Shown here piece after piece: positions 1 through 12,749 of a stretch of DNA of 64,000 nucleotides. The notes beneath the pieces were generated by a model. The model was not told where the DNA came from, made no database searches, and saw nothing but the letters and a program-made list of their open reading frames with translations. The translations under genes and the position numbers were made by a program. Position 1 is the stretch's first letter; each line of letters begins with the position of its first letter. Source of the stretch: Thinopyrum elongatum. Lineage: Eukaryota > Streptophyta > Magnoliopsida > Poales > Poaceae. The stretch lies in assembly GCA_011799875.1 (NCBI GenBank), contig CM022297.1, forward strand, positions 515,709,207 to 515,773,206, in the 5' to 3' direction.

Positions 1-540
1 TACACGACCAACTCACAAGTGACAACTCCATAAATAACAGTTAACTAGTCCCGTTATTTTTATTTATCTTTCATTTCATAGTTTGTTTAAATTTTATATA
101 TGCAGGAAGTGACAGAGCTGTGCCACAATGAAAGTTAAATAAAATTCAGAGATGATTCCGGCTGTGGATTATTAAACGTTGAAGGTTACGAAGAAAGCAA
201 CCCAAGTACTTATGTTACTAGCGGTGCAAATCAACATCGTCGGTCGTCAGTTATGTTACCAGTGGTGCAAATCAGGGTTGGAGTCCTGCTGGAACGGAGA
301 TGGAGAGGAAGTAAGATTTGGCAAATTCAGAGAAGCAGAATTCATAGCAATCCACCGGAGTCGTGCTGTGCTGATAGCTATGTGCCCGCATGCCTGCCGT
401 GTTCCGGTGATCTGAGTGTGATTACAGACTTTTTGCCTTGGTCATATGAAGTTTTGGTGTTGAGCTTGAGCACGCGGGCGTGAGTCGTGAGGCAAAGCTG
501 ATGGTGCACTGCACTTCACTGCACCATATTGGTGAGGATT
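1..540. other. Unassigned intergenic sequence with a short direct repeat
   Basis: No convincing gene is visible. A 24-bp direct repeat (TTATGTTAC-type unit, two mismatches) occurs at 210-233 and 251-274, giving a 41-bp period. The small open frames here overlap this repeat and show no recognisable domain. Confidence 0.5.
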
Positions 541-842
541 TTTTTTTTTAGGGAAACAGCAGGACTCTGCTGCATATTTTTATTAATTTTTAAATAAATG
601 ATACAAGGTCCAAAGAAGAAAGCAACAAAAAAGTAAGAAAGAAAAAATAATTACAGCAAAAAATACAACAACACTGGCATTGGCCAGAGGAGGTCCAATC
701 TATACATGAAAGAAAACAAACAAAGCGGCTGATCATCTGAATGATTCCATCCACTGAGGCAGGGTCGCAAAAGACTTCCTCTTGGCTCTGTGGAGAAATT
801 TTATAAGTGCATATTTGTGCTTTCATAATATAATAAAATAGG
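541..842 (-). mobile_element. 3' end of a 5'-truncated LINE, minus strand
   Basis: A poly-T run at about 541-550 is followed by sequence which, read on the minus strand, is AT-rich (ATTTATTTAAAAATTAATAAAAATATG) and ends in CTGTTTCCCT plus an A-tail. This is the usual ending of grass L1-type LINEs. No coding domain is preserved and no target duplication was identified. Confidence 0.5.
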
Positions 843-960
843 CCTAAGAAATTAGTGCACTACACCGGATTTGTGGAGAAATTAGTAGGCAGATGTATCC
901 ACACATGTATTTAAGTTATTAAGTTCTAAATACATCCAATTGCAGCTAGTAGCTTAGCCG

Positions 961-1879
961 ATGATTGGACCGATGGCTCTCCTCTCCCCTCCCTCCCCTC
1001 CCCCTGGCTCCCCCTCCTCGACCCCGTCGCCGGCCCGCCCCCCCCCCCCCTCCCATCTCCGGTCGCCCTCCTCTCCTCGCCTCCTCGCCCTCCTGCCCAG
1101 ATCCCGGCTCCTTCCGCTGCGGCGGCCCCCCTCACCCCTTCCCCTCGTCCCTCCTCCCTTGGCCCGCGGCCCCGCAACAAGTTCTGGGCTCTGGTGGATG
1201 GCGACGACGGATCTGACTCTGACTCAGAGCCCCTTCCTTGTTCCCTGGTTCCCCTCCTCGTCGCGGGGACGGGGACGGAGTTGGCGTCGCCGACGCAGGC
1301 TCGGAAGTTCGCCCCGGGCGGCCGCGGCAGGTCTGTCTTCTCATCCTTGTCAGATGGATCTGGGTGGGTTCGCGTTGGTCGTCGCCGACGGTCGGGCCAT
1401 TCGGGGCCGGCGCCCTCGCCTGATCGTGGGGTGTTGGGTGCTGGCCCTGGCTCTAGTGGGCTCGTGGTGTGCGCCCCGTGCTCTCCGTCGTCCGTGGCGC
1501 CGGCGACGCGGTCGCCGGCGTCTTCTTCTCTGGCAACCCTAGATCGGGTTCCCGACCAGATGGCTTGTGGGCCTACGGTGCGGGCTCCTTTGTCCCCTTC
1601 TGGGCCTGTTGGGCTTGCTGGGCCTCCCCCTCTCTCCTCCTCATCTGCCTTCCCTCCGCTCTCTGTATTGGGCCCTGGGCCTCGACCGACCTAACCTCTT
1701 CCCCCTCTTTCTAGCCCGGCCTACGCGGTCGCTCCTGGCCTGGCTCGCTCTGGCTTTATATGGGTCCGCAAGGGTTCACTTCCCCCCTTTCTAGGGTTTC
1801 CTACCTTCTCATCTGACCTCCGTCGTCTCCGCCTCCCCATCCGCCATTCCCGTAGATCTGCTCCGCCTCCTCCCCAACT
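961..1879 (+). other. GC-rich 5' leader of the LINE
   Basis: This C/T-rich then GC-rich block lies directly upstream of the copy A insertion, and LINE ORF1 resumes just beyond it. Overlapping open frames in several phases are explained by base composition. I treat it as LINE 5' UTR and possible internal promoter, with no supported protein. Confidence 0.5.
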
Positions 1880-4800
1880 TGTGACGCCCCCGACCTAATC
1901 GTGCACTAATCATACACGCAAATGCACACGATCAAGCCTAAGGACTCACGGGAAGATATCACAACACAACTCTAAATCATAAATAAAGTCATACAAGCTT
2001 TATATTACAAGCCAGGGGCCTCGAGGGCTCGAATACATAAGCTCGCATACAAGCGTCAGCGGAAGCATCAGATATCTGAGTACAGATATGAAACAGAAAC
2101 AGAAAGGCCTTTAGAAAGGCGGGGCAAAATAAAACACTACGATCGAAAGGCGCAGGCCTCCTGCCTGGGACCCTCCGATCCTACTCTTGGTCGTCAGCAA
2201 CTCGTAGTAGTATCCACCCTCGGGGTAGTAGTAGCGATCGTCGGCGGGGGCAGCTGTCTCAGGGGCTCCGTCATCTGGTTGCATCAAAAGGATATGGGGG
2301 AAAAAGAAAGCAAAGCAACCGTGAATACGCATCCGAAGTACTCAGCAAGCAAGGATCTACACTACATATGCAACATTATCAAAGAAAGGTTGTATATGTG
2401 GACTGGGCTGCAGAAATGCCAGAATAGAGAGAAGGCTTAGTCCTGTCGAAGACTAGCATCTTCAGAGGTCTTGCACCATTAGAAGAGTGTAGATTAGTAC
2501 CGTATAAAGTAGTAATATCGATAAGTCTCAACCTCACCCAGAGATCCTTTCTCGACTCCCTGCGAGAAAGCAATCCCAGAGCCATACTGTCATCAACCTT
2601 GTCCTGAGATCCCTTCTCGACTCCCTGCGAGAAGCAATCCCAGAGCCATAGTATCCAAGTATCCAGTTCTAATTGTATCAATCAGGATACAACTCCGAGT
2701 GTCCGTTACCGAGGATCCGGCTATGCATAGATTAGTTCTTCCCTGCAGGAGTGCACCAACTTACCCACCACGCTCGCCTAACTCCGGCCGGACACACTTT
2801 TTCGGGTCATGCCCGGCCTCGGCCAAACGACACACCGCAGCCCTACCTAGAGCTCAGCAGAGAGGTCCCCGCCGGTCTACATCCTAAGCGCAAGGGGGTC
2901 TTGGGCCATCGCCCCTCGCCCTCCGGGTCGTTGCACACATGGTTCAGATCCAAGCACCACCTGTGTCGTGAATGGCGCCAATCACTCCATGCCGCACTGC
3001 TGAACTGGACGTCTGACAGAGCTTTCGGCTGATGCATACGATGCAGAACGCCCATACTATGCCCACGTGATGGTTAGTGCTATCGGGCCAGAGGCCCACT
3101 CGAATCAAATATCCAAATCGTTAGTACCTTGGGGTTGCGGTAACGAGCAGAGACTCACGATCGATGTGACCCCGTCGCCCCGTCTCGAGGACTTGCGGCA
3201 AGGGCCAAGAATGCCCGGCCACGCCTCATATTCATCACTCGGGCACCATCCAGGCAACCCGCCTTCACATCACACGCGGGTACCCCTCAGGGTCGACCCG
3301 CTTTTCCAAGTAACAATAGTACAGTCCAAGTATCCGCGTGTCCATAACATCAGGGGGAATCCGAGGTATCACCCTCGTTGGATTCCTACCCGATATATCC
3401 GTCAAGGTGAACTCGGAGGAATCACCCTTGTTGGGTTCACACTTGAGGTGTTGTACGACGGCGTCGTTATCGGAAGCGGTGAAGGAGGAATCACCCTCGA
3501 TGACCACGACCGAATAGCTACTCTACAGAGTTAACATCAGAAGTGCTACAGGAGGTTTCACCCTCGGCACTTGATAGTAACGCTGCAATGTCGTTACAAC
3601 TAAGGGGGGGTGATGTGCGGTGCCGGGGCCTGGTCTTCAATCCCGTCGATCGGGTCTTCTGATAATCCAGCGGGGTAATCGAAACAAGTGGGGTCACTGA
3701 TAGGTCTCTACCCAGCCTATACTAGACAGTTTAGGATAAGCAGATAAGGTATCAATAGCAGGTTACAATAAACAGGCTATGCATCAGAATAGGTAAAGCA
3801 GTAGCAGCAGCAATTCTAATGCAAGCATGAGAAAATAGAATGGGCGATATCGGGATGATCAAAGGGGGGGCTTGCTTGGTTGCTCGGCGGCAAGGGCAAG
3901 GTCGTCAACGGTGTCTTCAGGCTCCGGAGCTGCGTCGGTACCGGGAACTGCGTCGCGGTCTAACGAGAGAGAAGAGGGGAAGGAAGCAGTATAAATACAC
4001 AGCAAACATGAGCAACACAAAGCAGGCTATGCTAACGTGCAGTGCAGGGTTGCCTAAAGACATGTCTAAGTCATTTAGTTATTTTAGGAATTTGTTTGGA
4101 TTTATTTTATAAAAGCCATGCACTATTCATTTATCGAAAACAGGCAAAAAGTTCCATGTTCATCTAGCTAGGGGCATCTGACAGGAATACGGAGGGCATC
4201 TTCAGCTTCATATCGAAATTCTGAGCAACTTTCATATATAAATTATTTTCATCGGAGTTACGGTTTAAAAGATATGATTTTCTAAAGTTTAATTGATTTT
4301 CTGAATTTTATTTAATTATTTAAATTCGAATTATCCAGAATAGTAAACGGTGACGTCAGCATGACGAAAAGATGATGTCAGCAGTCAACTCTGGCTGACC
4401 AGAGTCAAACCTGATAGGTGGGGCCCACCTGTCAGCCTCTGTGAATTAACAGTGGGTTAATTAAAACTAACATAACTAATTACGGGTGTGGGCCCCAGTT
4501 GTCAGTGACTAATTAACTAATTAATTAATTACAGATTTTAATTAATAGTTTTAATTATTTATAAACATTTTTAGGTGATGGGGCCCGCATGTCAGTGGGT
4601 CAGAGTTGCCCAGTCAGCGGCTGACCGGGTCAACTGGGACCGCGGGGCCCAGCAGTCAGCGGCACAGCGGTGGGGCCCGGTCGGCCACGTCGGCGAGGCT
4701 CCATCGCGGCGGAGCGCGCCGGCAAGGCTCGGGATTCGCCCACAGGGCATCCCCGGGGCTGTGGTTTGGCTCGTTAGAACAGGCGCGGCGAGCCGCATCG

Positions 4801-6066
4801 CGTGGTGGTGGTGGTTGGTCTCGGGGGTGGCCGGAACGACGGCGGCATCGTCTGCGGCGGGCGCCGGCGTTCGGCCCCATTTGGAAACGAGGCGGGAGCG
4901 AGCTAGGGGGTTAGCTGGGGGCCGGGTTCGACGCGTCTCACGCTCTGGAGCGCGCCAGTGGCTCGCGCGGGGGCTCAGGAGCACGTACGGGACGCGGGCG
5001 GCGGCAATGGCGGTGGTCGGAGCACGGCAACGCGGCGGGATGGCTACGGCCACGAAAAGGGGCAGGGAAGAGAGGGAGGGGGACACGGTGCTCACGTCGG
5101 AGTTATAGGGGAAGGCAGTGGGCTCGGGGTAGCTCGGAGACGACGGCGTGGTAGCGGCGATCTCCGGCGACCGAAGGAGGAAGAGGGCGGTGTGGAGGCG
5201 ATGCAGTGGCGTAGAGCTCGGGCCCGTCCTCGTAGTCGGCGTAGTCGACGCAGGCGGTGCTGCTGCACACGGCGGAGCGGCAAGGAGGGCTCGGTGGCCG
5301 TGGCTACGGCGCGGTGGCGGCCATGGCTGCGCCCTGCTGCGGTGGGGAGAACGGGGACGAGGCAGAGAGAGGGGGAAGTGAGGCGAGGGAAGGCCAGGGA
5401 GGCAGGGGGCTCGGCCCTTATCCACCACGGGCGCGGGCGCGCGTTGTCGTGCAGGGGAGAGGGGGGCCTGGCTGTGCGCGCGCGTGCACGCGCTGTGTTC
5501 GACAGCGCGCCAGGGGGAGCAGTGCGGGAGGTGAGAGAAAAGGCCAGGCGGGCTGGGCCACTGTTGCCACTTAGGCCCAGTAGCTGTGGGCTGCTTTCCC
5601 CTTTTTCTATTTTCTTTTCCTATTATTCCTTTTTGCTCCTGTTTTGCAAATTATTTGGGCACTAAATGGTTTTTGTAAAATATATGAACTGGTCCATAAA
5701 TCACAGTGCAACATACCATATCACCAAAAATTAGTTTGGGGTATTTATCATTTCATATTTATATTATATTATTTAATAGGTTATTAAATAATGTTTTCAG
5801 CCACTGTTTGAGGATGTTTAAGTCACTTATCCAATTTCAATAAGGTTGGTTACAATTTTATCATTGCCTCCAAATTATTTGCTATTTAATGAACATTTTA
5901 GTTTCTGGGTTTGGACAACTTTCATTTTCACTTTAAGTTTGAATTTCCATTTGAATTTGAATTTGAAAAGAGATATGATACTAATGATGATTAAGCACTG
6001 TTGATCATGATGACATGGCATAAAGAAAAAGGGTGATTACTGTAGCTTAATACATGGGGTGTTACA
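1880..6066 (-). mobile_element. LTR-like element copy A (probable solo LTR), minus strand
   Basis: Read on the minus strand it begins TGTAACACCCC (ending at 6066) and finishes GGGGGCGTCACA (1880), the same termini as copies B and C. Its length, 4187 bp, matches C (4214) and B without its nested element (about 4324). TG...CA ends indicate an LTR, and no gag/pol or internal domain is present, so it looks like a solo LTR of a long-LTR, LARD-like family; the Sukkula type is a guess. The flanking pentamers CAACT and CCTCT agree at only three of five bases, so the target duplication is imperfect or lost. It splits the LINE leader from ORF1. Confidence 0.75.
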
Positions 6067-6097
6067 CCTCTCCCGCTCCTTTGCGGCCGTGTTGTCC

Positions 6098-7591
6098 ATG
6101 GATCGGTCGCGTGGCTCTTCGAGCAAGGCCATCTCTGGTCAGAAGCGGCGGCGGGAGGGCTCGGACGATGGGGCTGCTGATCTAGAGCTCGAGGCGTCCC
6201 TTCGTTCCAAGCTTGAGGCCGAGCAAGCTGCGCGCGAGCAAGTGGCCTGTGAGCGCGAGGCCTGGGCGGCGGGGCCCGAGTGGCTCCAGCGGGACGAGCG
6301 GGCTCACTCCGCGGCAGCCTCTGCAGCGGGTTCTGGGCCGGAGGCACCCAGATCTGGCGGCTCCGGTGTCGATCCATGGGAGGCCACGGTGGCGGTTGGC
6401 GGATCTGGCTCCGCCCCCCATCCTCCTCCTCCTTCCCCCCGTGGGCAGCCTTCCCAGGGCCGCGGTGCCGGCCGGGCGCCAGGGCCCTCCTCGGGGTTTG
6501 GTGGTCGCTCGATGATGCGCGGTGGTCCTGGATCTGGTGTGTTCAGGCGTCGCCCGCCTCCGTCTGGCCCGGGCGCATCTTCTGCCAGCTGGGGGGATGG
6601 GATCCTCCCTCCGCCTCCTCCTCTTCCCGCTCGTCCTCCCCCTGCTGTCCAACCTCCAAGCCCCAACCCTAACCTCACCTGCTTCGCCTGCCACCAACCT
6701 GGACATTTCCAGTCCCGTTGCTTCAACCCCCCTTTCTGCCTCATCTGTAGAGAGGAGGGGCATCTTACTGTGGACTGCCAAAACCGCCGCAAACCCGCTT
6801 CTTTCGTGCACTACGGTCGTGGTCTCCCAGGCTGCTCTTTCTTCGCTCTCGATAGCGAGATTCCCCAAGTGGTTGTTGCTCCTGCCTTATCCAACGCCGC
6901 CATCATCACCATCAAGGATCACAAGATCTCTCCCCAGACTCTTCTTGACAAGCTGAAGCTCTGGGATGACGGAGGCTGGGACTGGCAGATCCGTCAGCTC
7001 TCAGATTTCGAGTTCGCGACTGTCTTTCCTTCCAAGGGCAGCCTCAAGATGATCTCTTCCTGCACCAGTTTTACCCTCCCCCTTAACCAGTTGATGGTTT
7101 CTGTTAAAGCCGCCTCTAATGGATCCAAGGCGATCTCTCCGCTCTCTGATGTCTGGGTTCTAATCGATGATGTTCCCCCTACCCTGCGCTCCTCCGAGTT
7201 TGTGATGGCTTTTGGTGTTCTAATTGGCAATCCGGTCATGGTTGATCCGGAGTCTCTCCAAGTCCTTGGCCCTGTTCGTCTCAGAATCTGGTGTGTCGAC
7301 CCCCTCTGTATCCACGGTGTCGTTGATGTGTTTCCCTCGGTGGACGGCTTCCGTCTCCGTGTCCGCGTTGAAGGTGGATCTACCCCCAATGCTCCTCCTC
7401 CTCCACCTCCTCCTTCAGACAAGCGGGGGGAGGATGCTGATGATGCTCCCAACCCGAGCGGTGGCTCTATTCCTCACTTCACGCACTCGGAGTGGGACGG
7501 CATGGGCTCTGAATCCCGTGAGCTATTCAAGGAGAACGCCCCGGTGGACAAGGCCAAAGGGGGGATGCTGGGGCCAAGGAGGCGGCGGTGA
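6098..7591 (+). pseudogene. LINE ORF1 (gag-like RNA-binding protein), 5' part
   Basis: This is the nucleic-acid-binding ORF1 protein of an L1-type LINE, which packages LINE RNA. I chose the ATG at 6098 because it opens a charged MDRSRGSSSK N-terminus followed by an E/A/R-rich helical stretch; the upstream frame is leader and copy A sequence. A proline/glycine-rich linker precedes two zinc knuckles at about residues 199-232 (CFACHQPGHFQSRC and CLICREEGHLTVDC, both CX2CX4HX4C). A DUF4283-like folded region follows. The frame stops at 7589-7591, but related sequence continues in other frames to about 8328, so the original protein was longer and has been shortened by frameshift. Confidence 0.75.
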
Positions 7592-8328
7592 CGGCAGCGG
7601 CGGCCTCTATCCCAACGGGTACGCCGGCCTCGGGTGTCTGCTCCAACCTTCCGGTCCGCCCTGGCTCCCCTCGCTCTTTGGCATTGAAGATCTTCCCGCT
7701 TCCCCCCTCGCGGCTCTGGTGGTTTTGCCCCCAAGCGGAAGTCTTCGGTGCGGAAATTCTCGGCTCGGAGCCGTGCGTCGACGGGTACCAAGCTGTCCAC
7801 AGAGGGTCTTTGCCGTTGCTTGGAGGCTGACATGGGTGCTGCGGCGGCTCCGTCCTCTCCGGCGGTGGCCCGTTCCACTCCTATCCGGTCCCCGTCCTCC
7901 ACTGCTCGCAAGAGCGACCGGGTCCGCGATAGTGGGGAGCGGGTGGCGGACAAGGCGGCTCGTCGGGCGGTGGCTCGTGACCTTCCTGCTTCAGGTATCC
8001 CCCCCCCTACCCCGCTCAATCCTGTGAACTCTCCTCTATCCCCGGTTAGACTAGTTCTCCCCCCTACTCGGATGATCACTTGACGAAGGTTCTTTCGGAC
8101 GTGGGCATTTCCTTTGATCATAATGTTGGGTCCCCCTCTGCCATTCTCGCTCTGGTTAGGGCCAATGAGGTGGCCCAGGCAGCCATAGCCAAAGCTAAGG
8201 AGCTTGCTGCGGCCCCGCCCACCCCTTCGGTTGTGACCGAAGGCGGATCGGGGGGGGGGGGGGGTTGCTGTGGCTCGTGCGCCTTCGATCCCAATGTTCT
8301 AAAGCCTGCTTGGCACCCTGCAGGTTGA
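7592..8328 (+). pseudogene. LINE ORF1, frameshifted C-terminal remainder
   Basis: Three overlapping open stretches in different phases (7588-7830, 7748-8083, 8080-8328) read as serine/arginine-rich and then alanine/lysine-rich protein ending near KAKELAA. They look like the decayed tail of ORF1 between the knuckle domain and ORF2. A G homopolymer near 8251-8264 is an obvious slippage site. No independent function is proposed. Confidence 0.5.
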
Positions 8329-8356
8329 GCCTCCGCATTAAAAATTTATCCTTTAA

Positions 8357-11300
8357 ATGAGAGCCTTATTCTGGAACGTGAGGGGTTTCGGCGCTCGGGG
8401 GCGCTAGGACCAACTCAAAGATGTGGTGAGAGGCGACAATATTGATCTTATTGGCCTAGTTGAGACCTTCAAGAGCTCCTTCTCCCCCAACGAACTCTCC
8501 GCAGTTGCAGGAGCTGATAGATTTGATTGGAATTTCCTTCCCTCCTCTGGGCACTCTGGTGGCATTCTCATTGGCTCCAAACGAGACGTTTTTGACTTCG
8601 TTGCTTTTGACCACGGGATCTTTTGGGCCAACATTGTTGTGCACCATCGCCACATGAATGTTCTTTGGGAGGCCATGGTGGATTATGGCCCGGCTGACCA
8701 CTCTCTCTCTCCTCTCTCCTTGATGAGATAGCCTCTAAGATTGAATCATGCACACTCCCTCTCCTCATTGGAGGCGACTTCAACCTCCTCCGCTCTCCAG
8801 CAGACAAGAACACCCCAAACTTCTCTTGGCCCCTTGCAGACGCCTTTAATGACTTCATCAGTAATTGTGCCCTTCGAGAGATCCCTAGGGTGGGGTCCCG
8901 TTTCACTTGGACAAACCATCAAGTCTCCCCCATACGCTCGGTTCTCGATCGTGTCTTTGTCTGTCCTAATTGGGATACTTTGTTTCCGCTTGCTCTGCTC
9001 AAGGCTAAGGCCATTGTGGGCTCCGACCATGCTCCTCTAATCCTAGACGCCGGGCTCCAGCTATCTCCTAACCCTCCCTGTGTCCAATTCGATGCTTCAT
9101 GGTTGTTGACCGATGGTTTCTGTGATTTGCTCTCCTCTAAAATCTCGGCCCTGCTCTCGGCGAATCGCCGTTCTTTTGGGCCAATGGACGACTGGCACCA
9201 CTGCTCCTGCTCTCTCTGTAAATTTCTCCGTGGCTGGGCCCGCAACCATGCAGCTGAGGAGCGGAGGGAGAAGGCTTCCCTCATGAATCAGATTAGCTCC
9301 TTGGACTCGCTCGTTGATGGGTTGGGCCTTTCTGACCAGGAATGGGAGTTGCGCTTCTCTCTTGAGGATAGCCTGGTGCAGTTGCACCGTCAAGCAGAAA
9401 TCTACTGGCGCCAACGGGGTACGGTTAACTGGATGCTTAAGGTTGATTCTCCCACTGCCTACTTCTTTGCTATTGCCAATGGGAGGCGTAGACGCTGCAC
9501 AATCGATAGTCTGATTATCAATGGGGCCAGAACCACGGATCAGACCCTTATTATGAACCACGTCGTTGATTTCTTCTCTTCCCTCCTATCGGCCAAACCT
9601 GACTCGGGCTTCAGGATCGCCCCTTCCTTCTGGAACGATCGTGACATGATTTCCGCTAAGGAAAATGCTGCTCTAATGATCCCACTCTCCGAGGAGGAAA
9701 TCCTTCTCTCCATCAACAAGGCCAATGTCAATTCAGCTTCTGGCCCGGATGGCTTCTCCATCCCCTTCTTTAGGAAATTCTGGCCTCAACTGCGGGCCCT
9801 TGTTTGTGCGATCATCCAAGGATTTTGTTTGGGCATGATTGACATCTCTAGGCTTCACTATGCAGTTATCACCCTCATCCCGAAAGTCAAGGGTGCGGAT
9901 CTCATCTCGCAATTCAGACCTATTGCCCTGATCAACAACTTCGCGAAATTTCCCGCCAAAGGCTTCGCTACATGTCTTACTCCGGTTGCTCACCGTACCC
10001 TCTCCCCCTACCAATCCGCCTTTGTCAAAGGCCGATTCATTCTGTATGGGGTTTTATGCCTTCACAAAATTATTCATGACATTCGCAAGACTGGCAGTAA
10101 GGCCGTCATTCTCAAGTTGGATTTTGAGAAGGCATACGACTCTGTCAGCTGGGGTTTCTTACGACAGGTCCTTTTGGCCAAGGGCTTTGATGGTGGCTTC
10201 GTCCACAGGGTCATGCAAATGGTCTCGGGAGGCCATATTGCGATTTCAGTTAATGGGAGAACTAGCAATTTTTTCCGAAACTCCAGAGGCCTCAGGCAGG
10301 GTGATCCTGCTTCTCCTATCTTCTTCAACTTCGTCGCGGATGGGCTCTCTAATATTTTGTCCAGAGCCGCGTCGGCTGGACACATCTCCCCTGTTAGCTC
10401 CCACCTCATTCCTGAAGGTGTCACCCACCTCCAGTACGCGGACGATACAATTATCATGGTGGAACTCAATGACGCTTGTTTATCCCACCTTAAGTTTCTT
10501 CTACTTTGCTTTGAGGCCTTATCTGGGCTTAAGATTAACTTTGCAAAGAGTGAGGTGATCGTCACTGGGGTGACTGAGGCTGAGGCATTGCGAGTCTCTC
10601 AATTACTCAACTGCTCGCTGGGTTCCTTACCTCTCAAATATCTCGGGCTTCCTATCTCGTGTGACAAACTCTTGGCTAAGGACTTTGCACCTACAGTGGC
10701 TAAAGTAGGCAACCGTGTCATGCCGTGGAGGGGCAGATATAATACTCAGGCTGGCAAGGTGGCCCTTATCAATGCTTGTCTCTCCTGCCTCCCTATGTTT
10801 CTGATGGGGTTTTACCTTCTCACTAACGGCACTCGTGCTGGGTTTGACAAGCACAGGGGTGCTTTCTACTGGAATGATGCTGATAATAAACGCAAGTATA
10901 GATTGGTTAAATGGGATCACATCTGCCGACCCAAGAGCCTTGGAGGGCTGGGTATAATCAACACCTTGGTTATGAACAAATGCTTGATCATTAAGTGGTG
11001 GTGGAAGATCATGTCCATCTCGGATAACCCCCTCTAGTATAAATTCTCAAGGCCAAATATTTTCCTACTTCCAGTCCTATGTTTGCCCCCGCCATTGGCT
11101 CGTCACAATTCTGGAAAGACCTTGTTAAACTCCGGCCGGTGTTTCAAGGCCTTATCAAGTTTGTGGTTCACAATGGTAGATCCACAAGGTTCTGGCTAGA
11201 CTGGTGGTGCGGTCCGGCCACGTTAGCTGTTTCTTTCCCCGTTCTTTTTTCTTACTGCCCGAATCCCGAGATCTCGATCTCTGAGCTCTCTGACAATAAT

Positions 11301-12007
11301 TGGGACCTAGAGCTGCGTCGATCTCTGTCTCCTGAAGAGTTGGTTGACTGGCAGCGTCTTGTTGCCCTCTTCCCTGTGCTCTCGGAGGAGGAGGACTCGG
11401 TGTCTTGGCCCCACTCTACGTCTGGGCGTTTTTCTGTGAAATCGCTATATGGTAAACTCATCTCTGGCTCAACCACTACCAAATTTAAGTGGATCTGGAG
11501 GGCCCGCATCCCCCCTAAGGTTAAGGTCTTCATGTGGCAAGCTTTCCGTGGGCGCCTTCCGGCGGCTGACCAGATTCGCAAACGTAACGGCCCGGGATCT
11601 GATTGCTGTGCATTATGTGGCCAGAGAGAGGGCACAAATCATATTTTTTCAATTGTGTCTTGGCTAAGCTCTTTTGGTGCTGTATCAGATCTTGGCTTCA
11701 TGTCTCTTGGAGGCCTGCCTCCTTCTCAGAACTTCGTCTTTTGGCTTCTAACCTGGTTGGGGCCGAGAGAAGAATGTTCTGGGTGGGATTTGCAGCGATG
11801 TGTTGGACCCTCTGGACGACTAGGAACAAGTTTACCATTGAGCACATTTTCCCTGCTAAACCCGCTGATTGCTTATTTAAAACTTGCATATTCCTGCAGT
11901 AGTGGAGATTATTGATTAAGGAGGAGGATCGGGATGCTTTTGATGATATGTCTTCCAGGATTCAGGCTACAGCTACCTCCCTTCTTCGCTTTCAGGCTGG
12001 CGGTTAG
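8357..12007 (+). pseudogene. LINE ORF2: endonuclease, reverse transcriptase, zf-RVT
   Basis: ORF2 supplies the endonuclease and reverse transcriptase for target-primed insertion. The ATG at 8357 begins MRALFWNVRGFG, the classic start of the APE-type endonuclease. An in-frame TAG follows at 8405. The endonuclease continues to about 8700, where a CT-repeat length change shifts the frame; GGDFN and GSDHAPL motifs follow. The reverse transcriptase lies in the open frame ending at 11037, with SGPDGF, KLDFEKAYDSV, QGDPASP and the catalytic YADD at about 10434-10445. A TAG at 11035-11037 precedes the connection and zf-RVT domain (KVFMWQAFRGRLP, CALCG...H). A further frameshift near 11640 and a stop at 11900 precede the end at about 12007. 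It cannot make a functional protein. Confidence 0.85.
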
Positions 12008-12208
12008 GAGTTGATGGCCCTACTATCGTCGTTCCTTAGTCTCCGGCCTGCACGCCGTGTACTGGCCTGGGAGCTATGTACGTTAACTTTTATTTGCCGT
12101 GATTAGGCGTTGATACTCTGTGGGTGGTATGTCGTTTGGTGTGGCTACGTTGTTGACTCTGCCTGGTGGCTTTATTTATAAAGTCGGGCTCTGGCCTTTT
12201 CTCTAAAA

Positions 12209-12521
12209 TTAGTGGGCAAGTAACGGTGGGTGCTTGTCGTTCAGCACCAACACTTGCAAGCTTTTCTTGGCCTAACATTCCACGTTTGAACGGAAGAATG
12301 ATACGATTGACCAATGCATAACACGATTGACCAACGCATAGCGGGCGGACAGGGTGGTCATTCTTGTGGTGATCGAAGTGCATTAAGAAATCTCCCATGA
12401 TGTATGTATGCATGCGCCAACCCAGTGCTCCCCACAGCCACAAGCAAGCAAAGTGTCCTATACACATCCATCCAAACACATTCATCCGGCCATCATCAGT
12501 CGTCCAGCACCCTAGCCTGCA
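12209..12521. other. Upstream flank of the receptor-like protein pseudogene
   Basis: This short spacer follows the LINE tail. A direct repeat ACGATTGACCAA-GCATA occurs twice at about 12303-12340. It probably holds the old promoter of the LRR gene, but no clear TATA box stands out. Confidence 0.35.
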
Positions 12522-12530
12522 GTGAATGCC

Positions 12531-12749
12531 ATGGCAGTCCAATACACACTCTTCCTTATGTCTTTGGGCCTGCTGCTACTTCTACGCGTGGTGAAGGCAA
12601 CCGCCAGCCACGAAGAAGAAGCACAAGCACAAGCGCTCCTCCGATGGAAGTCCACGCTGCTCGACTCCTCCTATTTGTCCTCGTGGTCGCACGCCAAACC
12701 GGCCTGTTCTTGGTACGGTGTAACATGCGACGCCCACGGCCATGCTACC
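12531..12749 (+). pseudogene. Receptor-like LRR protein, N-terminal piece
   Basis: From the ATG at 12531 (a second in-frame ATG lies at 12522) the frame encodes a hydrophobic signal peptide (about residues 1-22, leucine-rich) followed by an LRRNT_2 cap: ALLRWKSTL, LSSW, and the paired cysteines of ACSWYGVTCD. This is the standard N-terminus of plant extracellular LRR receptors. Homology stops after HGHAT at about 12749, where transposon-derived sequence takes over. The first several LRRs expected after the cap are absent, so material was lost as well as interrupted. The C-terminal part resumes at 15176. Confidence 0.75.

Larger units (their letters stand above)
961..12208 (+). mobile_element. 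Degraded L1-type LINE, interrupted by LTR copy A
   Basis: This is one plus-strand non-LTR retrotransposon: a pyrimidine/GC-rich leader, ORF1 with CCHC knuckles, ORF2 with endonuclease, reverse transcriptase and zf-RVT domains, then a short 3' UTR ending near CTTTTCTCTAAAA at about 12208. Without copy A (1880-6066) it is about 7 kb, normal for plant L1 elements. Several stops and frameshifts make it inactive. A weak possible target duplication (AAATTAGT-GGCA-like, about 884-897 and 12207-12220) would place the 5' end near 892. That boundary is uncertain, so the start given is the beginning of the GC-rich block. Confidence 0.8.

Noticed and set aside
961..1542. 193-residue plus-strand open frame in the GC-rich block
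   Set aside because: Proline/arginine/serine-rich low complexity, open in several phases on both strands, and located in the LINE leader. Composition explains it.
4592..5428. 278-residue minus-strand frame, and overlapping plus-strand frames to 5665, in LTR copy A
   Set aside because: They lie in the GC-rich zone of the LTR. Copies B and C do not preserve the frames, so they are not supported as genes.
884..12220. AAATTAGT-GGCA direct repeats as target duplication of the large LINE
   Set aside because: Imperfect and in AT-rich sequence; the 5' one is 65 bp before the GC-rich leader. Kept only as a possible boundary.
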